Below, piece after piece: positions 18,022-27,672 of a DNA stretch of 64,000 nt. The position numbers and the translations under genes were made by a program. The notes under the pieces were generated by a model that had not been told where the DNA came from, did no database searches, and saw only the letters and a list, made by a program, of their open reading frames with translations. Positions within the stretch are counted from its first letter, which is position 1, and every line of letters begins with the position of its first letter. This stretch comes from Pseudomonas sp. REP124 (GTDB lineage Bacteria; Pseudomonadota; Gammaproteobacteria; Pseudomonadales; Pseudomonadaceae), in the NCBI RefSeq assembly GCF_020164475.1, contig NZ_JAIQWX010000005.1, positions 1-64,000 of the forward strand, read 5' to 3'.

Positions 18022-18600
18022 TCAGTCAGCGACCCGGATGCTCAGGGTGTTAGCCATTCGGTTCCCCACCCCTGCACTCTGGTTCACCTGGATTACCCCG
18101 CGGCTGCCGGTGAAGGCCTGGTCGCTTGTGACGACCTGGCGACTGCCGGTTTGGGTGCCAGTTGCTCCTGAGCTTGGTAGCAACGCCACGTTCTGTTGAG
18201 AAAGGGCGCTATCGTCAACGGCTTGCGGACCGGCACTGATGCTGATGCGCATGGCGTTGGCCATCTGGTTGTTGGCCCCGGCGCCCTGGTTGACGCCCAG
18301 TACACCGTTGCCATTACTGAAAGAGGTGCCGCCGATGTTGGCCGTCGCGTTGATTGACCGGTCGGCAGGTGTGGTGATTTTCTGATTGATGCTGGTGGTA
18401 GCGCCGGCTTCGGTGCCGATGGCAATGGCGCGAACGTTGGTCTGTTGCTGCTGATCGCCAGCTGCCTGGTTGACGTTGAAGTTGCCTTTGTACTGGGAGC
18501 CGGAGTTTTGGATGTTGGCGGTATCGACTGCGTTGACTTTTGAATCGGCCATGGCGGTGGTGCAGGCGAACATGGCGAGGAAGAGGACGGTACGCTTCAT
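18022..18600 (-). CDS. fapB: FapB, amyloid nucleator subunit
   Basis: FapB is the minor fibril subunit thought to nucleate FapC assembly. This 192-residue protein has a signal peptide (MKRTVLFLAMFACTTAMA) and three short repeats with the same logic as FapC: GNFNVNQAAGDQQQQTN, GVLGVNQGAGANNQMAN and GVIQVNQSAGVGNRMAN. The start at 18600 follows GGAGGT at good spacing, and only one nucleotide separates it from the fapA stop, so translation is probably coupled. Confidence 0.93.
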   Translation of the reverse strand: MKRTVLFLAMFACTTAMADSKVNAVDTANIQNSGSQYKGNFNVNQAAGDQQQQTNVRAIAIGTEAGATTSINQKITTPADRSINATANIGGTSFSNGNGVLGVNQGAGANNQMANAMRISISAGPQAVDDSALSQQNVALLPSSGATGTQTGSRQVVTSDQAFTGSRGVIQVNQSAGVGNRMANTLSIRVAD

Positions 18601-18601
18601 G

Positions 18602-19036
18602 TCATTGACCTCCGGCCATTCTGGTAAGTGGAGCAAGGCCGGTGCTCATGGCACGGTTGATGGTTCCGGAAATCGCGCCGCCGCTACCGCCACCGTGGCC
18701 GGCGTTCATGCCAGGCATGCCATTTGGATTGGTGACGGTGTTGAGGCTTTGCAGGCCATTCAGAGCCTGGCCGTTACTGCCGCGAAGCGCAGCACCGCTG
18801 GTGACCCCGGCAATGTCGGCATCGCTCAATTCGCCGTTGATGCGAGCTGAAGGATTGGTGTTGACTGTGGTGGGGTAGGGGTCTTTGCCACCGGCACGGC
18901 CGATAGGTACCGGTTGCACGTCACGTGTCAGCACGATGACGCCGTTGCCTTCGGCTTGTACATTCAGACTGAGTACCGAGGTAGCGGCACTTCCTATCAG
19001 GAGGAGGCAGGTCAAGCCTTTATTGAATGTCCCCAC
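18602..19036 (-). CDS. fapA: FapA, amyloid operon chaperone-like protein
   Basis: This is the first gene of the operon (144 residues). The signal peptide (GLTCLLLIGSAATSVLSLNVQA) is followed by a basic/Pro segment (VLTRDVQPVPIGRAGGKDPY) and a disordered Gly/Asn-rich C-terminus (NGMPGMNAGHGGGSGGA). FapA is reported to influence the FapB/FapC make-up of fibrils, perhaps as a periplasmic chaperone. The start codon lies about 45 nt after the transcription start expected from the sigma-54 promoter at 19092. Confidence 0.9.
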   Translation of the reverse strand: MGTFNKGLTCLLLIGSAATSVLSLNVQAEGNGVIVLTRDVQPVPIGRAGGKDPYPTTVNTNPSARINGELSDADIAGVTSGAALRGSNGQALNGLQSLNTVTNPNGMPGMNAGHGGGSGGAISGTINRAMSTGLAPLTRMAGGQ

Positions 19037-19091
19037 GGCAGCGATTCCTTCTTGTTGTGGGCTGGCCCCTGGTCAGCGTTGTGAAGGAGAG

Positions 19092-19107
19092 AGCGAAAGC
19101 TGTGCCG
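19092..19107 (-). promoter_or_regulatory. Sigma-54 promoter of the fap operon
   Basis: Read on the minus strand, CGGCACAGCTTTCGCT matches TGGCACG-N4-TTGCW. The -24 GG and -12 GC are 10 nt apart, GGCAC is perfect and TCGCT is close. It points at fapA, with the predicted start near 19081. Its fit to consensus and position agree with a sigma-54 activator gene at the other end of the locus. Confidence 0.8.
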
Positions 19108-19170
19108 GTTTTTGAAATCAGCAGTAATTCAACGACTTGCAGATTTTGTCCGGGAGTGGGGTATGCGATC

Positions 19171-19333
19171 TGTTTCAACGCTGAGACAAGGCCAAGGGCC
19201 CGAAGCCGTCTAAATCGCTTGCAATGCTCTGGAACGGGGGTTTGCGAGGTGGTGTTTCAAAGGCTTAACAGCGCGGACTGAAACAGGGGCAGGAGCGTTC
19301 AATCTGGCCCTTTGCGGGCAGATGGGTGTTTCA
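19171..19333. promoter_or_regulatory. Four TGTTTCA motifs upstream of fapA (candidate UAS)
   Basis: TGTTTCA occurs at 19171-19177, 19253-19259 and 19327-19333, and inverted as TGAAACA at 19279-19285. The copies at 19253 and 19279 form a dyad with a 19-nt spacer. They lie about 65-240 bp upstream of the sigma-54 promoter, the usual range for enhancer-binding-protein sites. Confidence 0.55.
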
Positions 19334-19389
19334 CCAACGGACACTTTTACCCCGCAATAGGGGAAAACGGCGGGGAATTTGCCCCAATA

Positions 19390-19920
19390 TCAGGGGCAGG
19401 CAGCGAGCAGTCTTGATACCGCCATGAAGGCTTGGAATTGGCGCTCGGCCCAGTCGCCTCGCAGAATCTGCAGCGGTTGTCGGTGGGATTGGAGCCAGGC
19501 GAGGGTGTCGTCGAAGAAGGTCTGACGTTCATGCAATTGGGGTTGGCAACGCATGCCGTCGTCCGTCCAGTCGACGTTTTCCGGTGACAGCAGCAGGTGC
19601 AGATCGTAGTGACGCGCCAGCAGGGCCTGTTCGATCCAGGCCGGGCAATCACCGAACAGCGCCTGACTCCAGAGCATGTTGCTCAGCAGGTGTGTATCGA
19701 GGATCAGCAGATCCGGTTGCTGGGTGCGGGCCTCGTCCTCCCAGCGCAACTGGCCGCTGGCGATCTCCGGGATATCGGCCAGGCAGGTATCACGCTGGTG
19801 ATGCTCGATGAACCAGCGCACGTATTCGCCTACGACGATCCCGCCAAAGTGCTTCTGCAACTCGGCCGACAGCCAGCTCTTGCCGCTGGACTCGGGGCCC
19901 GTAAGTACCAGTACTTTCAT
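19390..19920 (-). CDS. NadR-type nicotinamide riboside kinase-like ATPase
   Basis: This P-loop protein (176 residues) resembles the ribosylnicotinamide kinase domain of NadR. Walker A is TGPESSGKSWL near residues 7-17, followed by VVGEYVRWFIE and LLILDTHLLSNMLW. No adenylyltransferase or HTH domain is attached. It overlaps pnuC by 4 nt (ATGA), so uptake and phosphorylation of nicotinamide riboside are probably coupled, giving NMN for NAD synthesis. The kinase reaction is inferred from family and neighbour. Confidence 0.85.
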   Translation of the reverse strand: MKVLVLTGPESSGKSWLSAELQKHFGGIVVGEYVRWFIEHHQRDTCLADIPEIASGQLRWEDEARTQQPDLLILDTHLLSNMLWSQALFGDCPAWIEQALLARHYDLHLLLSPENVDWTDDGMRCQPQLHERQTFFDDTLAWLQSHRQPLQILRGDWAERQFQAFMAVSRLLAACP

Positions 19921-20480
19921 GTGCGCAGCGCCGGAGCCGCGCGCCAAGTGCGCCAGCCTTGCACCGCTAGCAGCAGGAACAGGCCGTAGAGCGCGGCCGT
20001 CAGGTGCAGATCCTTATAGATGAACAGTCCGACGTAGATCACATCCACGGCGATCCACAACGGCCAGCACTGCACGCGTTTCTGCGCCATCCAGACCTGC
20101 GCCACCAGGCTGAAACCGGTGAGTGCCGCGTCCAGCCAGGGTTGGGCCGCGTCGGTCCAGTGGGCCATGGCTGCGCCCAGCAACAGGCTGGCGACCGCGC
20201 CGATCAGCAGGCCGTAGAGCACGGAAGAACCTTGCAGATGGCTGACCTCGCGCCCGTGGCGCATGTCGCCCGCGCGGGTCCATTGCCACCAGCCGTAGAT
20301 TTGCAGGGCGGCGTAAATCACTTGCAGCAGCATGTCCGAGTACAGCTTCACTTCGAAGAAGATCCAGCTATAGATCAGCACCATGACCAGGCCGATCGGC
20401 CAGCACCAGGGGTTCTGTTTGACGGTCAACCAGACGGCAATCACGCCCAGGGTGGCGGCAAACAGTTCGAGCCCGGTCAT
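19917..20480 (-). CDS. pnuC: PnuC nicotinamide riboside transporter
   Basis: PnuC carries nicotinamide riboside across the inner membrane by facilitated diffusion, with phosphorylation inside trapping it. This 187-residue protein has about seven membrane segments and the family features WCWPIGLVMVLIYSWIFF, SDMLLQVIYAALQIYGWWQW and WPLWIAVDVIYVGLF. The start MTGLELFAA at 20480 fits the family better than the upstream Met. It forms a two-gene operon with the kinase-like gene. Confidence 0.93.
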   Translation of the reverse strand: MTGLELFAATLGVIAVWLTVKQNPWCWPIGLVMVLIYSWIFFEVKLYSDMLLQVIYAALQIYGWWQWTRAGDMRHGREVSHLQGSSVLYGLLIGAVASLLLGAAMAHWTDAAQPWLDAALTGFSLVAQVWMAQKRVQCWPLWIAVDVIYVGLFIYKDLHLTAALYGLFLLLAVQGWRTWRAAPALRT

Positions 20481-20529
20481 GCAGGTTCCTTGGGGGAGAG
20501 AAGAGGGCGCGGATTGTAGCGCCACAACC

Positions 20530-22164
20530 TCAAGTACGGAACTGGCGCAGCAACCCGTTCAACTGCTCGCTCAAATCCTTCAGGCGCACACTTGCCGCGC
20601 TCGACTGTTGGGCCGCCAATGCCGTGTTATGGGACAACCCGGCCGCCTGAGTGACGTTCTGGTTGATGTCTTCGACCACATGCGCCTGCTGCAGCGTCGC
20701 GCTGGCGATCGAGGCATTAAGGCCGGTGAGGTTGCGCAGGGCCTGGCTGATGGCATTGAGGCTCTCGCCGGCCAGGCCGGCCTGTTCGATGGTGAGTTGC
20801 GAAGCCCGGCTGCTTTCGCCGATCACTTTGACCGCCGCTTCCGAATGATTTTGCAGGCGTTCGATCATCGACTGGATTTCCGCCGTGGACTTCTGGGTGC
20901 GCTGAGCCAGCAGGCGCACTTCATCGGCCACCACAGCAAAACCTCGGCCTTGCTCACCGGCTCGGGCCGCCTCGATGGCCGCATTGAGCGCCAGCAGATT
21001 GGTCTGCTCGGCGATGGAGCGAATCACCTCCAGCACACTGCCGATCTGGGTACTCTCTGCCGCCAGGGTCCGAATCACTTCCACGGCCTGATCGATGGTC
21101 GAAGACAGCGTATCGATCTGTTGCAGGCTGCCATCGATATTGACCTGGCCCTGTTGCGCCTGGGTTTCGGCATCGCGCATTTCGCTGGCGGCCTGTTCGG
21201 CGTTCTTCGCCACATCATGTACGCCATAAGTCACTTCATTCATCGCCGTAGCCACCAGTTCCATCTGCTGCGACTGCTGCTGGCTGCGCTGCTGGGCCTG
21301 GGTGGCATCGTTGCCCAGTTCACTGGAAGACTGGCCCAGCGCCGTGGCGGACGTCTGCAATTGACCGATGACCCCGCGCAGCTTGGCGGTGAAGGCGTTG
21401 AAGTGATGGGCCAACTGAGTGATTTCATCCTTGCCGTGGGTGTCGAGATTGCGGGTCAGATCGCTTTCGCCACTGGCGATGTTGGCCATGGCGTTGACGG
21501 TCTCGCGCAGTGGCTGGGCGATGCTGCGGGCAATCATGAACACCAGCAGCACCATGATCACGGCGATCGCCAGGCCGATGGACGACGCCTTCCACACCTG
21601 GCCATAGAACTCGGCCTGCATGTCATCGATGTACACGCCCGAGCCGATCACCCAGCCCCAGGGCTCGAACAGTTTGACGTAGGAGGTCTTGCCCACCGGA
21701 TCGCTGGCACCCGGTTTCGGCCAGCGGTAGTTGATCAGGCCGGCACCCTTGGCCTTGGCGACGGCAACCATTTCGTTGAACACCGCAAAACCGTCCGGGT
21801 CGCGAATGGTCGACAGGTTCTGGCCATCGAGCTTCGAGTTGACCGGGTGCATGATCATCACCGGCGTCAGGTCATTGATCCAGAAGTAGTCGTTCTGGTC
21901 GTATCGCAAACCGCGCACGGCGTTCAACGCCTGTTTCTGCGCGGCCTCGCGGGTGAGGGTCCCGGCAGTTTCCAGATCGTGGTAGTAGGCGAGAACGCCA
22001 CTGGCGGTCTGCACCACATGCTGGGTCTTCTGCGCCTTGGCCTGATACAGATCCTCGTGAATCTGCTTGAGCATGATGACACCGAGGGCCAGGAGCATCG
22101 TGACGGCCACGACCAGGATGAGCCACAGGCGGCGACTGATCGACATATTGCGCAAGCTATTCAT
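20530..22164 (-). CDS. Methyl-accepting chemotaxis protein, single Cache
   Basis: This is a transmembrane chemoreceptor (544 residues). It has a first membrane helix ([20 protein letters not shown]) and a periplasmic sCache_2 domain with [17 protein letters not shown] and [14 protein letters not shown] second helix ([17 protein letters not shown]), HAMP and the signalling hairpin tip [19 protein letters not shown] follow. Pseudomonas receptors of this layout (for example McpP of P. putida) bind small carboxylates such as acetate, pyruvate and lactate; by family this one may do the same. I start at [14 protein letters not shown] since the 33 upstream codons are not receptor-like. Confidence 0.92.
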   Translation of the reverse strand: MNSLRNMSISRRLWLILVVAVTMLLALGVIMLKQIHEDLYQAKAQKTQHVVQTASGVLAYYHDLETAGTLTREAAQKQALNAVRGLRYDQNDYFWINDLTPVMIMHPVNSKLDGQNLSTIRDPDGFAVFNEMVAVAKAKGAGLINYRWPKPGASDPVGKTSYVKLFEPWGWVIGSGVYIDDMQAEFYGQVWKASSIGLAIAVIMVLLVFMIARSIAQPLRETVNAMANIASGESDLTRNLDTHGKDEITQLAHHFNAFTAKLRGVIGQLQTSATALGQSSSELGNDATQAQQRSQQQSQQMELVATAMNEVTYGVHDVAKNAEQAASEMRDAETQAQQGQVNIDGSLQQIDTLSSTIDQAVEVIRTLAAESTQIGSVLEVIRSIAEQTNLLALNAAIEAARAGEQGRGFAVVADEVRLLAQRTQKSTAEIQSMIERLQNHSEAAVKVIGESSRASQLTIEQAGLAGESLNAISQALRNLTGLNASIASATLQQAHVVEDINQNVTQAAGLSHNTALAAQQSSAASVRLKDLSEQLNGLLRQFRT

Positions 22165-22227
22165 AACGCGGTGCTCCGGTTTCTTGTTTTTGTAATTTGT
22201 ACTCGTCGGCTTCCTGCCTGGCCCGAG

Positions 22228-22241
22228 AACGTTGCAACGTT
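22228..22241. promoter_or_regulatory. Perfect palindrome AACGTTGCAACGTT
   Basis: This 14-bp perfect palindrome lies between the divergent chemoreceptor and uppP genes, 64 bp from the chemoreceptor start. It has the shape of an operator for a dimeric repressor, but no factor can be assigned. Confidence 0.4.
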
Positions 22242-22419
22242 TTTCAGGCTTGTCTGATAGCATTTCGGCCCGGGGTGGAAAAACCTGAGTTCAAACTGAG
22301 ATTTCACGGAGTTTTCCCGGAACTGCGGGTATCTTGTGCGCGCGAGTCAGCGACTACGCCTAAAACGATTTGAAAAATATTGACGGGACATGCGCCATTG
22401 CATGGCCTTTGGGGGATTG

Positions 22420-23250
22420 ATGGATCTTTGGACTGCCTTTCAGGCGTTGATTCTTGGGGTTGTAGAGGGACTTACGGAGTTCTTGCCCATTTCCAGTACC
22501 GGGCACCAGATTATCGTGGCCGACTTGCTTGATTTCGGTGGTGAGCGCGCCATGGCGTTCAACATCATCATTCAACTCGGCGCGATCCTGGCGGTGGTCT
22601 GGGAGTTTCGCCGCAAGATTTTCGACGTGGTCGTCGGCTTGCCGACGCAGCCGAGCGCACGGCGCTTTACCGCCAACCTGCTGATCGCCTTCCTGCCGGC
22701 AGTGGTGCTGGGGGTGATTTTCGCCGACCTGATCCACCATTACCTGTTCAATCCGATCACCGTGGCCGCGGCGCTGGTGGTGGGCGGCGTCATCATGTTG
22801 TGGGCGGAAAAACGTCAGCATGAAGTGCACGCTGAAACCGTCGACGACATTAACTGGAAGGATGCGCTCAAGGTGGGCTTCGCCCAGTGCCTGGCGATGA
22901 TTCCGGGTACTTCGCGCTCCGGCGCGACCATCATCGGCGGCCTGTTGTTCGGCCTGTCGCGCAAGACCGCCACCGAGTTCTCGTTCTTCCTGGCCATGCC
23001 GACGATGGTGGGCGCTGCGGTCTACTCGGGCTACAAGTACCGCGACCTGTTCGTGCCATCCGACTTCCCGGTGTTTGCCGTTGGCTTTGTCGTCGCCTTC
23101 ATTTTCGCGATGATCGCCGTTCGTGGGCTGCTCAAGTTCATCGCCAATCACAGCTATGCAATGTTCGCCTGGTACCGCATCGCGTTTGGTCTGCTGATTC
23201 TGGCGACCTGGGCATTCGGCTGGGTTGACTGGACTGCGGCCAAGGCATGA
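22420..23250 (+). CDS. uppP: Undecaprenyl-diphosphatase UppP
   Basis: It dephosphorylates undecaprenyl pyrophosphate to recycle the lipid carrier of peptidoglycan and O-antigen synthesis. This 276-residue polytopic protein carries both signature motifs: [18 protein letters not shown] near the N-terminus and [11 protein letters not shown] in the second half. GGGGGA immediately upstream selects the ATG at 22420 over one ten codons earlier. The stop overlaps the next gene (ATGA). Confidence 0.96.
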   Translation: MDLWTAFQALILGVVEGLTEFLPISSTGHQIIVADLLDFGGERAMAFNIIIQLGAILAVVWEFRRKIFDVVVGLPTQPSARRFTANLLIAFLPAVVLGVIFADLIHHYLFNPITVAAALVVGGVIMLWAEKRQHEVHAETVDDINWKDALKVGFAQCLAMIPGTSRSGATIIGGLLFGLSRKTATEFSFFLAMPTMVGAAVYSGYKYRDLFVPSDFPVFAVGFVVAFIFAMIAVRGLLKFIANHSYAMFAWYRIAFGLLILATWAFGWVDWTAAKA

Positions 23251-23663
23251 GTGAGGCCGGCGTACGCAAGCAGGCGAGCAGCGGCATCCGTAATCTTCGG
23301 CTGAAATGGCTGGTGTTTACGGTTCTGTGCGCACTGCCGCTGTATGGTTCGGTGTCGTTCTGGTTGCGAGGGGTATCGTTGGTGCCCCTGGCGGCCTATG
23401 GCGTTGTCAGTGTGCTGGCGTTCTTCCTCTATTGGAGTGATAAGCGCAAGGCTCGCAGCGACAGTTGGCGTACGCCGGAGAATGTCTTGCACGCGGTGGT
23501 GTTAGCCGGCGGCTGGCCGGGGGCGTTGCTGGCGCAGCAGGTGTTTCGGCACAAGACGCGCAAGGTGTCGTTTCAGGTGCTGTTCTGGGGGATTGTGTTG
23601 CTGCATCAGGTGTTCTGGGTTGATCAGATATTCCTGCAGTGGGCTGGCGGGTTGTTGCGGTAA
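23247..23663 (+). CDS. DUF1294 membrane protein
   Basis: This 138-residue inner-membrane protein of the DUF1294 family has a basic N-terminus and three or four membrane helices. The family core is [17 protein letters not shown] followed by [19 protein letters not shown] and SFQVLFW. Function unknown. It overlaps uppP by 4 nt, which suggests coupled translation and perhaps an envelope role. Unlike many family members it lacks an N-terminal cold-shock domain. Confidence 0.88.
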   Translation: MSEAGVRKQASSGIRNLRLKWLVFTVLCALPLYGSVSFWLRGVSLVPLAAYGVVSVLAFFLYWSDKRKARSDSWRTPENVLHAVVLAGGWPGALLAQQVFRHKTRKVSFQVLFWGIVLLHQVFWVDQIFLQWAGGLLR

Positions 23664-23729
23664 CACCTCTGGGAACTGACTTGCCATCGATGGCGGTGTC
23701 TCGGGCGACGTCCGTGTGTGATGTGCCGA

Positions 23730-23760
23730 CCTCGTCGCGGGCAAGCCCGCTCCGACAGGG
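23730..23760. repeat. Single REP unit
   Basis: A lone degenerate REP palindrome (CGTCGCGGGCAAGCCCGCTC) lies between the convergent DUF1294 gene and the iron ABC ATPase. Nothing else is seen in this 128-bp gap. Confidence 0.65.
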
Positions 23761-23791
23761 ATTGTGATATCCCCGCGGGAATTTGCCGGAT

Positions 23792-24862
23792 CTACGCTTC
23801 GTTCAGCACATGCGCATGTCCTATGGTCGAGACGTGAACGGCGCTGCCTGCGGGCGGGGCGTACATGCCGGAGCTGCGTACGAGCAGCGACCGACCCGAC
23901 TGCTCTCCGCTCGCAGAGGCTTGCAGTTCCACGGTCAGGGTGCAGGTGTTGCCGCTAAAGTCGCGGTCAGTGACGACGGCGCGGCAGCCGGTGACTTCGG
24001 CGGTGTGGGGCAGGATGTTGGCCAGTTGCAACTGTTCGGGGCGCAGCATGATTTGGGCGGCGCTGTTGTTGCGGTGGTTGTTGACGGGGATGCGGCCCAG
24101 GTCGCAATGGGCCCAGCCGGCTTCGATGCGGGCCGGCATGACCACGGCATCGCCCAGGAACAGCGCGGTCTGGACATCGCCGGGGTAGCGGTAGAGATCC
24201 AGCGGATGGCCGGACTGCACCAGGCGACCATGGCGCATCACCGCCAGTTGATCGGCGAAGGACAGCGCTTCGCTCTGATCGTGGGTGACCAGGATGGTGG
24301 TGACGCCGGCTTCGGCCAGCAGGCGTGCCACCAGTTTGCGCATGTTGGCGCGCAGGCCGGTGTCGAGGGCCGAGAACGGCTCGTCCAGCAGCATCAGCCG
24401 TGGTTGCTGGGCCAACGCCCGTGCCAGCGCCACCCGTTGCTGCTGACCGCCGGACAGCTCATGGGGCCAGCGCTGGGCCATATTTGAATCCAGCGCGACG
24501 CTGTCCATCAGTTCGGCGATGCGCTGATGCCTTTCTTCACCCTTGGTCGCCAGGCCGAAGCCAATATTCGCCGCCACCGTCATGTGCGGGAACAGCGCGC
24601 CGTCCTGCGGCACATAGCCGATCAGACGCTGGTGTGCCGGGACTTCATGGGTGCTGTCGACCAGGGTCTGGCCGTTGAGCGAGAGTCGGCCGGAGTCCGG
24701 GAACTCGAAGCCGGCGATCATCCGCAACAGGGTGGTCTTGCCCGACCCCGACGGACCGACGATCACCGTGCGGCTGCCGGTGGGCACCGACAGGCTGACG
24801 TTATCCAGGGCCTTGTGCGTGCCGTAGTGTTTGGTGAGCGAATGCAGTTCCAGAGTGTTCAT
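23792..24862 (-). CDS. Ferric-iron ABC transporter ATPase (FbpC type)
   Basis: This 356-residue ATPase has Walker [12 protein letters not shown], signature [17 protein letters not shown], Walker [13 protein letters not shown] and switch VTHDQSEAL, plus a C-terminal TOBE-like regulatory domain ([19 protein letters not shown]). The start [14 protein letters not shown] at 24862 overlaps the permease stop by 4 nt. It energises Fe3+ uptake with the two genes upstream. Confidence 0.93.
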   Translation of the reverse strand: MNTLELHSLTKHYGTHKALDNVSLSVPTGSRTVIVGPSGSGKTTLLRMIAGFEFPDSGRLSLNGQTLVDSTHEVPAHQRLIGYVPQDGALFPHMTVAANIGFGLATKGEERHQRIAELMDSVALDSNMAQRWPHELSGGQQQRVALARALAQQPRLMLLDEPFSALDTGLRANMRKLVARLLAEAGVTTILVTHDQSEALSFADQLAVMRHGRLVQSGHPLDLYRYPGDVQTALFLGDAVVMPARIEAGWAHCDLGRIPVNNHRNNSAAQIMLRPEQLQLANILPHTAEVTGCRAVVTDRDFSGNTCTLTVELQASASGEQSGRSLLVRSSGMYAPPAGSAVHVSTIGHAHVLNEA

Positions 24863-26460
24863 CGGCCGGCCGTTTTCTTGGATTGGTGATAAAGAATTGC
24901 GGTCAACGGAAGCGACAGCACAATCATCATCAGGGCATAGGGCGCCGCAGCGGCATAGTCGATTTCGCTGGTCATGGCCCAGAAACCGGTAGCCAGGGTG
25001 CGCGTGCCGTTGGGGGCGAGCAGCAGGGTGGCGGTCAGTTCGTTGGTGATCGCCAGGAATACCAGCGCGGCGCCCGCCGCCGCGCCCGGCGCCGCCAGAC
25101 GCAGGGTGATCAGCCACAGCGCATGGCTCGGCGAGCGGCCGAGGCTGCGCGCCATGTTCTCCAGTTCCACCGGTGCCTGGGCGATTCCCGCCCGCAGGCT
25201 GACCAGCGCCCGGGGCAGGAACATCAGCAGATAAGCCAGCAGCACCGTGATGGTGGTCTGGTAGATCGGCCGGGCGAAGTGGATGGTCACGGTGACCAGT
25301 GCCAGCGCAACGACAATTCCCGGCAGGGCGCTGGTGATGTAGTTGCAGCTTTCCAGCAACCGTTGCAGGCGGCCGGGTGAGCGAATCGACAGCCAGGCGA
25401 TCGGAATCGCCGCGCAGGTGGTCAGGGCCGCGCCTGCCACGCCAAACAGCAGAGTCTGCTCAAGTGCCGGCAACAGCTCAGGCAAATCCCAGACCTCCAG
25501 TCCTCCGGCAATCAGCCACTTGCCCAGCGTGATCAGGGGCACGCCCAAGGCCAGGGCACAGGTGACGATCTGCAAGAGCAATGCGAACAATGTTGCCGGA
25601 CGCCTCAGGTTGACCACCCGTTGTTCCCGGGCGCTACCGGAGCCGACGCGGGCATAGCGGGCATGGCCACGGGCGGCGGATTCGACGGTCAGCATCACCA
25701 GGCAGCACAAGGCCAACACCCCAGCCAGCAGATTGGCGGCAGGTCCGTTGAAGGTGGATTTGAACTGATCGAAGATCGCCGTGGTGAAGGTGTCGAAGCG
25801 GATCATCGCGTACAGGCCGTACTCGGCCAGCAAATGCAGACCCACCAGCAGCGCACCGCCGCAGATGGCCAGGCGCAGTTGCGGCAGCACCACCCGGAAG
25901 AATACCGCCCAGGGCTTGAGGCCCATGGATTCGGCGACGTCCTCGATGGCCGGGTCCAGTCGGCGCAGCGTCGCGGCAACCGGCAGGTACAGGAACGGGA
26001 AGTAGGCGATCACCGAGACCAGCACCCCGGCGAACAGCCCGTGAATCGGCGGCACCAGACTGACCCAGGCATAGCTGTGGACGAACGCCGGCACCGCCAG
26101 TGGCGCGGTTGCCAGCAACGACCAGGCGCGACGGCCGGGCAGGTTAGTGCGTTCGGTGAGCCACGCCAGGGTCACCCCCAGCGTGATGCACAAGGGCACG
26201 GTGATGACGGTCAGCAACACGGTGTTGACCATCAGTTCCCCGACCCGAGGCCGGAAAACCAGCGGCACCACCTGGCTCCAGCCGGTATCCAGGTAAACGC
26301 CGATGACGAAGGCGATGGGCAGCAGAGCCAGCAACGAAACCAGCAGCGACAGGCTGACCACCCACGCGCCGCCACGGCTCGCGAGCAGGTCGCGCGATCG
26401 TCGACGCAGGTTGGCGGATGTCTGCTGTGCGACATCCGCCGGCAGGATTTCAGGTATCAA
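24859..26460 (-). CDS. Ferric-iron ABC transporter permease (FbpB type)
   Basis: This is a double-length inner-membrane permease of 533 residues with about twelve helices and two EAA loops ([20 protein letters not shown] and [20 protein letters not shown]). It is a fusion of two permease halves, as is usual for the FbpB/SfuB family. It directly follows the binding-protein gene and overlaps the ATPase gene, so the three form one operon. Confidence 0.93.
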   Translation of the reverse strand: MIPEILPADVAQQTSANLRRRSRDLLASRGGAWVVSLSLLVSLLALLPIAFVIGVYLDTGWSQVVPLVFRPRVGELMVNTVLLTVITVPLCITLGVTLAWLTERTNLPGRRAWSLLATAPLAVPAFVHSYAWVSLVPPIHGLFAGVLVSVIAYFPFLYLPVAATLRRLDPAIEDVAESMGLKPWAVFFRVVLPQLRLAICGGALLVGLHLLAEYGLYAMIRFDTFTTAIFDQFKSTFNGPAANLLAGVLALCCLVMLTVESAARGHARYARVGSGSAREQRVVNLRRPATLFALLLQIVTCALALGVPLITLGKWLIAGGLEVWDLPELLPALEQTLLFGVAGAALTTCAAIPIAWLSIRSPGRLQRLLESCNYITSALPGIVVALALVTVTIHFARPIYQTTITVLLAYLLMFLPRALVSLRAGIAQAPVELENMARSLGRSPSHALWLITLRLAAPGAAAGAALVFLAITNELTATLLLAPNGTRTLATGFWAMTSEIDYAAAAPYALMMIVLSLPLTAILYHQSKKTAGR

Positions 26461-27474
26461 TTAAAGCAGTCCGGCCTGAGTCATCAGCTCCACGGCTTTT
26501 TTGCTGTCGAGTTTCGACGCATCGACGCTTGGCGCATCGAGCTGCTGCAAAGGCACCAGTTTGGGGTTGGATTGCGCGTCTTTGCCCACGGCATATTCAA
26601 ACGACTTGCCGTCCCTGAGCACCGCCTGACCGTCCTTGCCGGTGATGTACTTCAGGAACGCCTGGGCCTGTTCCTGATGTTTGCTGGAAGCCAGCACGCC
26701 GCCACCGGAAATGCTCACGAACGCTCCCGGATCCTTGTGCTTGAAGTAGTGCAGGGCAGTGTTCTTGCTGTTCTCGCCGGTCTTGTTCTGATCGACGTAG
26801 TAGTAATAGTGATAGATCACGCCGCTGTCGATCTGCCCGGCATTCACCGCCTTGAGCACCGAGCTGTTGCCACGGTAGGCGGTGAAGTTGGTTTTCATCG
26901 CCTTGAGCCAGTCGAGGGTCGCGGTTTCGCCTTTCTGCTGAAGAATCGCCGCGACGATGGCCTGGAAGTCGGCGCCGCCCGGCGATGCAGCCCAGCGACC
27001 TTTCCATGCAGGGTCAGCGAGATCCATGATCGATTTCGGCAGTTGCGCTTCGGTCAGCTTGCTCGGGTTGTAGACGAACACCGTCGAGCGTGCGGCGATT
27101 CCGACCCATTTGCCGTGGGCCGGACGATAGGCGGGGTCGACCTGTTCCAGCGTGGCCTTGTCGACCGGTGCGAACAGGCCCGCGTTGTCGACCAGGACCA
27201 TGGCAGGGGAGTTTTCCGTCAGGAATACGTCTGCCGGCGAGGAAGCGCCTTCCTGCACGATCTGGTTGCCCATCTCGGTGTCGTCGCCATTGCGCAAGGT
27301 AACCGGAATCCCGGTTTCCTCAGTGAAGCCCTCAACCCAGGCTTTGGTCAGGCCTTCGTGCTGCGCGTTGTACACCACGATGCCGACGCTATCGGCTGCA
27401 TACACGTGGCCGGCACTCACCAGAGCGGTGGCCAGCAGGGCTTTTTTCAGGAAGGACGGGATTCGGGCGATCAT
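26461..27474 (-). CDS. Ferric-iron periplasmic binding protein (FbpA type)
   Basis: This Fe3+-binding protein (337 residues) has a signal peptide cut near residue 27 (SAGHVYA). The tyrosine-rich iron site YHYYYYVDQN lies at 221-230, with further family segments VYNAQHEGLTKAW, DVFLTENSPAM and GGVLASSKH. It is the first gene of the operon and a candidate Fur site lies about 67 bp upstream, consistent with iron repression. Confidence 0.94.
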   Translation of the reverse strand: MIARIPSFLKKALLATALVSAGHVYAADSVGIVVYNAQHEGLTKAWVEGFTEETGIPVTLRNGDDTEMGNQIVQEGASSPADVFLTENSPAMVLVDNAGLFAPVDKATLEQVDPAYRPAHGKWVGIAARSTVFVYNPSKLTEAQLPKSIMDLADPAWKGRWAASPGGADFQAIVAAILQQKGETATLDWLKAMKTNFTAYRGNSSVLKAVNAGQIDSGVIYHYYYYVDQNKTGENSKNTALHYFKHKDPGAFVSISGGGVLASSKHQEQAQAFLKYITGKDGQAVLRDGKSFEYAVGKDAQSNPKLVPLQQLDAPSVDASKLDSKKAVELMTQAGLL

Positions 27475-27540
27475 GCTATGGCAGCTCCAGTATTTTGATC
27501 GAGCAAGCAGATTCGACGGCGGGGACGTCGATTATTGTAG

Positions 27541-27559
27541 ATCAATAGGAATCATTTGC
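27541..27559. promoter_or_regulatory. Candidate Fur box upstream of fbpA-type gene
   Basis: ATCAATAGGAATCATTTGC matches 11 of 19 positions of the Fur consensus, including the full AATCATT half. It lies in the promoter region of the iron transporter operon. A weak-to-moderate match on its own; context raises the odds. Confidence 0.5.
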
Positions 27560-27630
27560 AGGTTTGGGGCGGCGGCAAATGTAATGGGTGAAATGAGAAA
27601 AATTCGTTAATTGTTTGTGGTGCTCAAAAC

Positions 27631-27658
27631 TGTGGGAGCGGGCTTGCTCGCTCCCACA
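27631..27658. repeat. Collapsed REP hairpin
   Basis: TGTGGGAGCG and its complement CGCTCCCACA are joined through only eight bases, as if a REPIN had lost its middle. It lies 15 bp beyond the pqiC stop codon and may serve as that operon's terminator. Confidence 0.7.
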
Positions 27659-27672
27659 GGGGGGTTGTGTTG

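Noticed and set aside
19171..19200. Second sigma-54-like match near 19180 (TTGGCC then AGCG on the minus strand)
   Set aside because: Spacing is right but the -12 element is poor and a far better match lies at 19092-19107, closer to fapA.
20383..22257. 624-codon open frame on the plus strand opposite the chemoreceptor gene
   Set aside because: It is antisense to a clear MCP; composition is rich in His, Arg, Gln and Gly as expected of a GC-rich shadow frame, and no ribosome site or family match is visible.
25621..27498. 625-codon open frame opposite the iron permease and binding-protein genes
   Set aside because: Shadow of the fbp-type genes; low-complexity composition and no recognisable domain.
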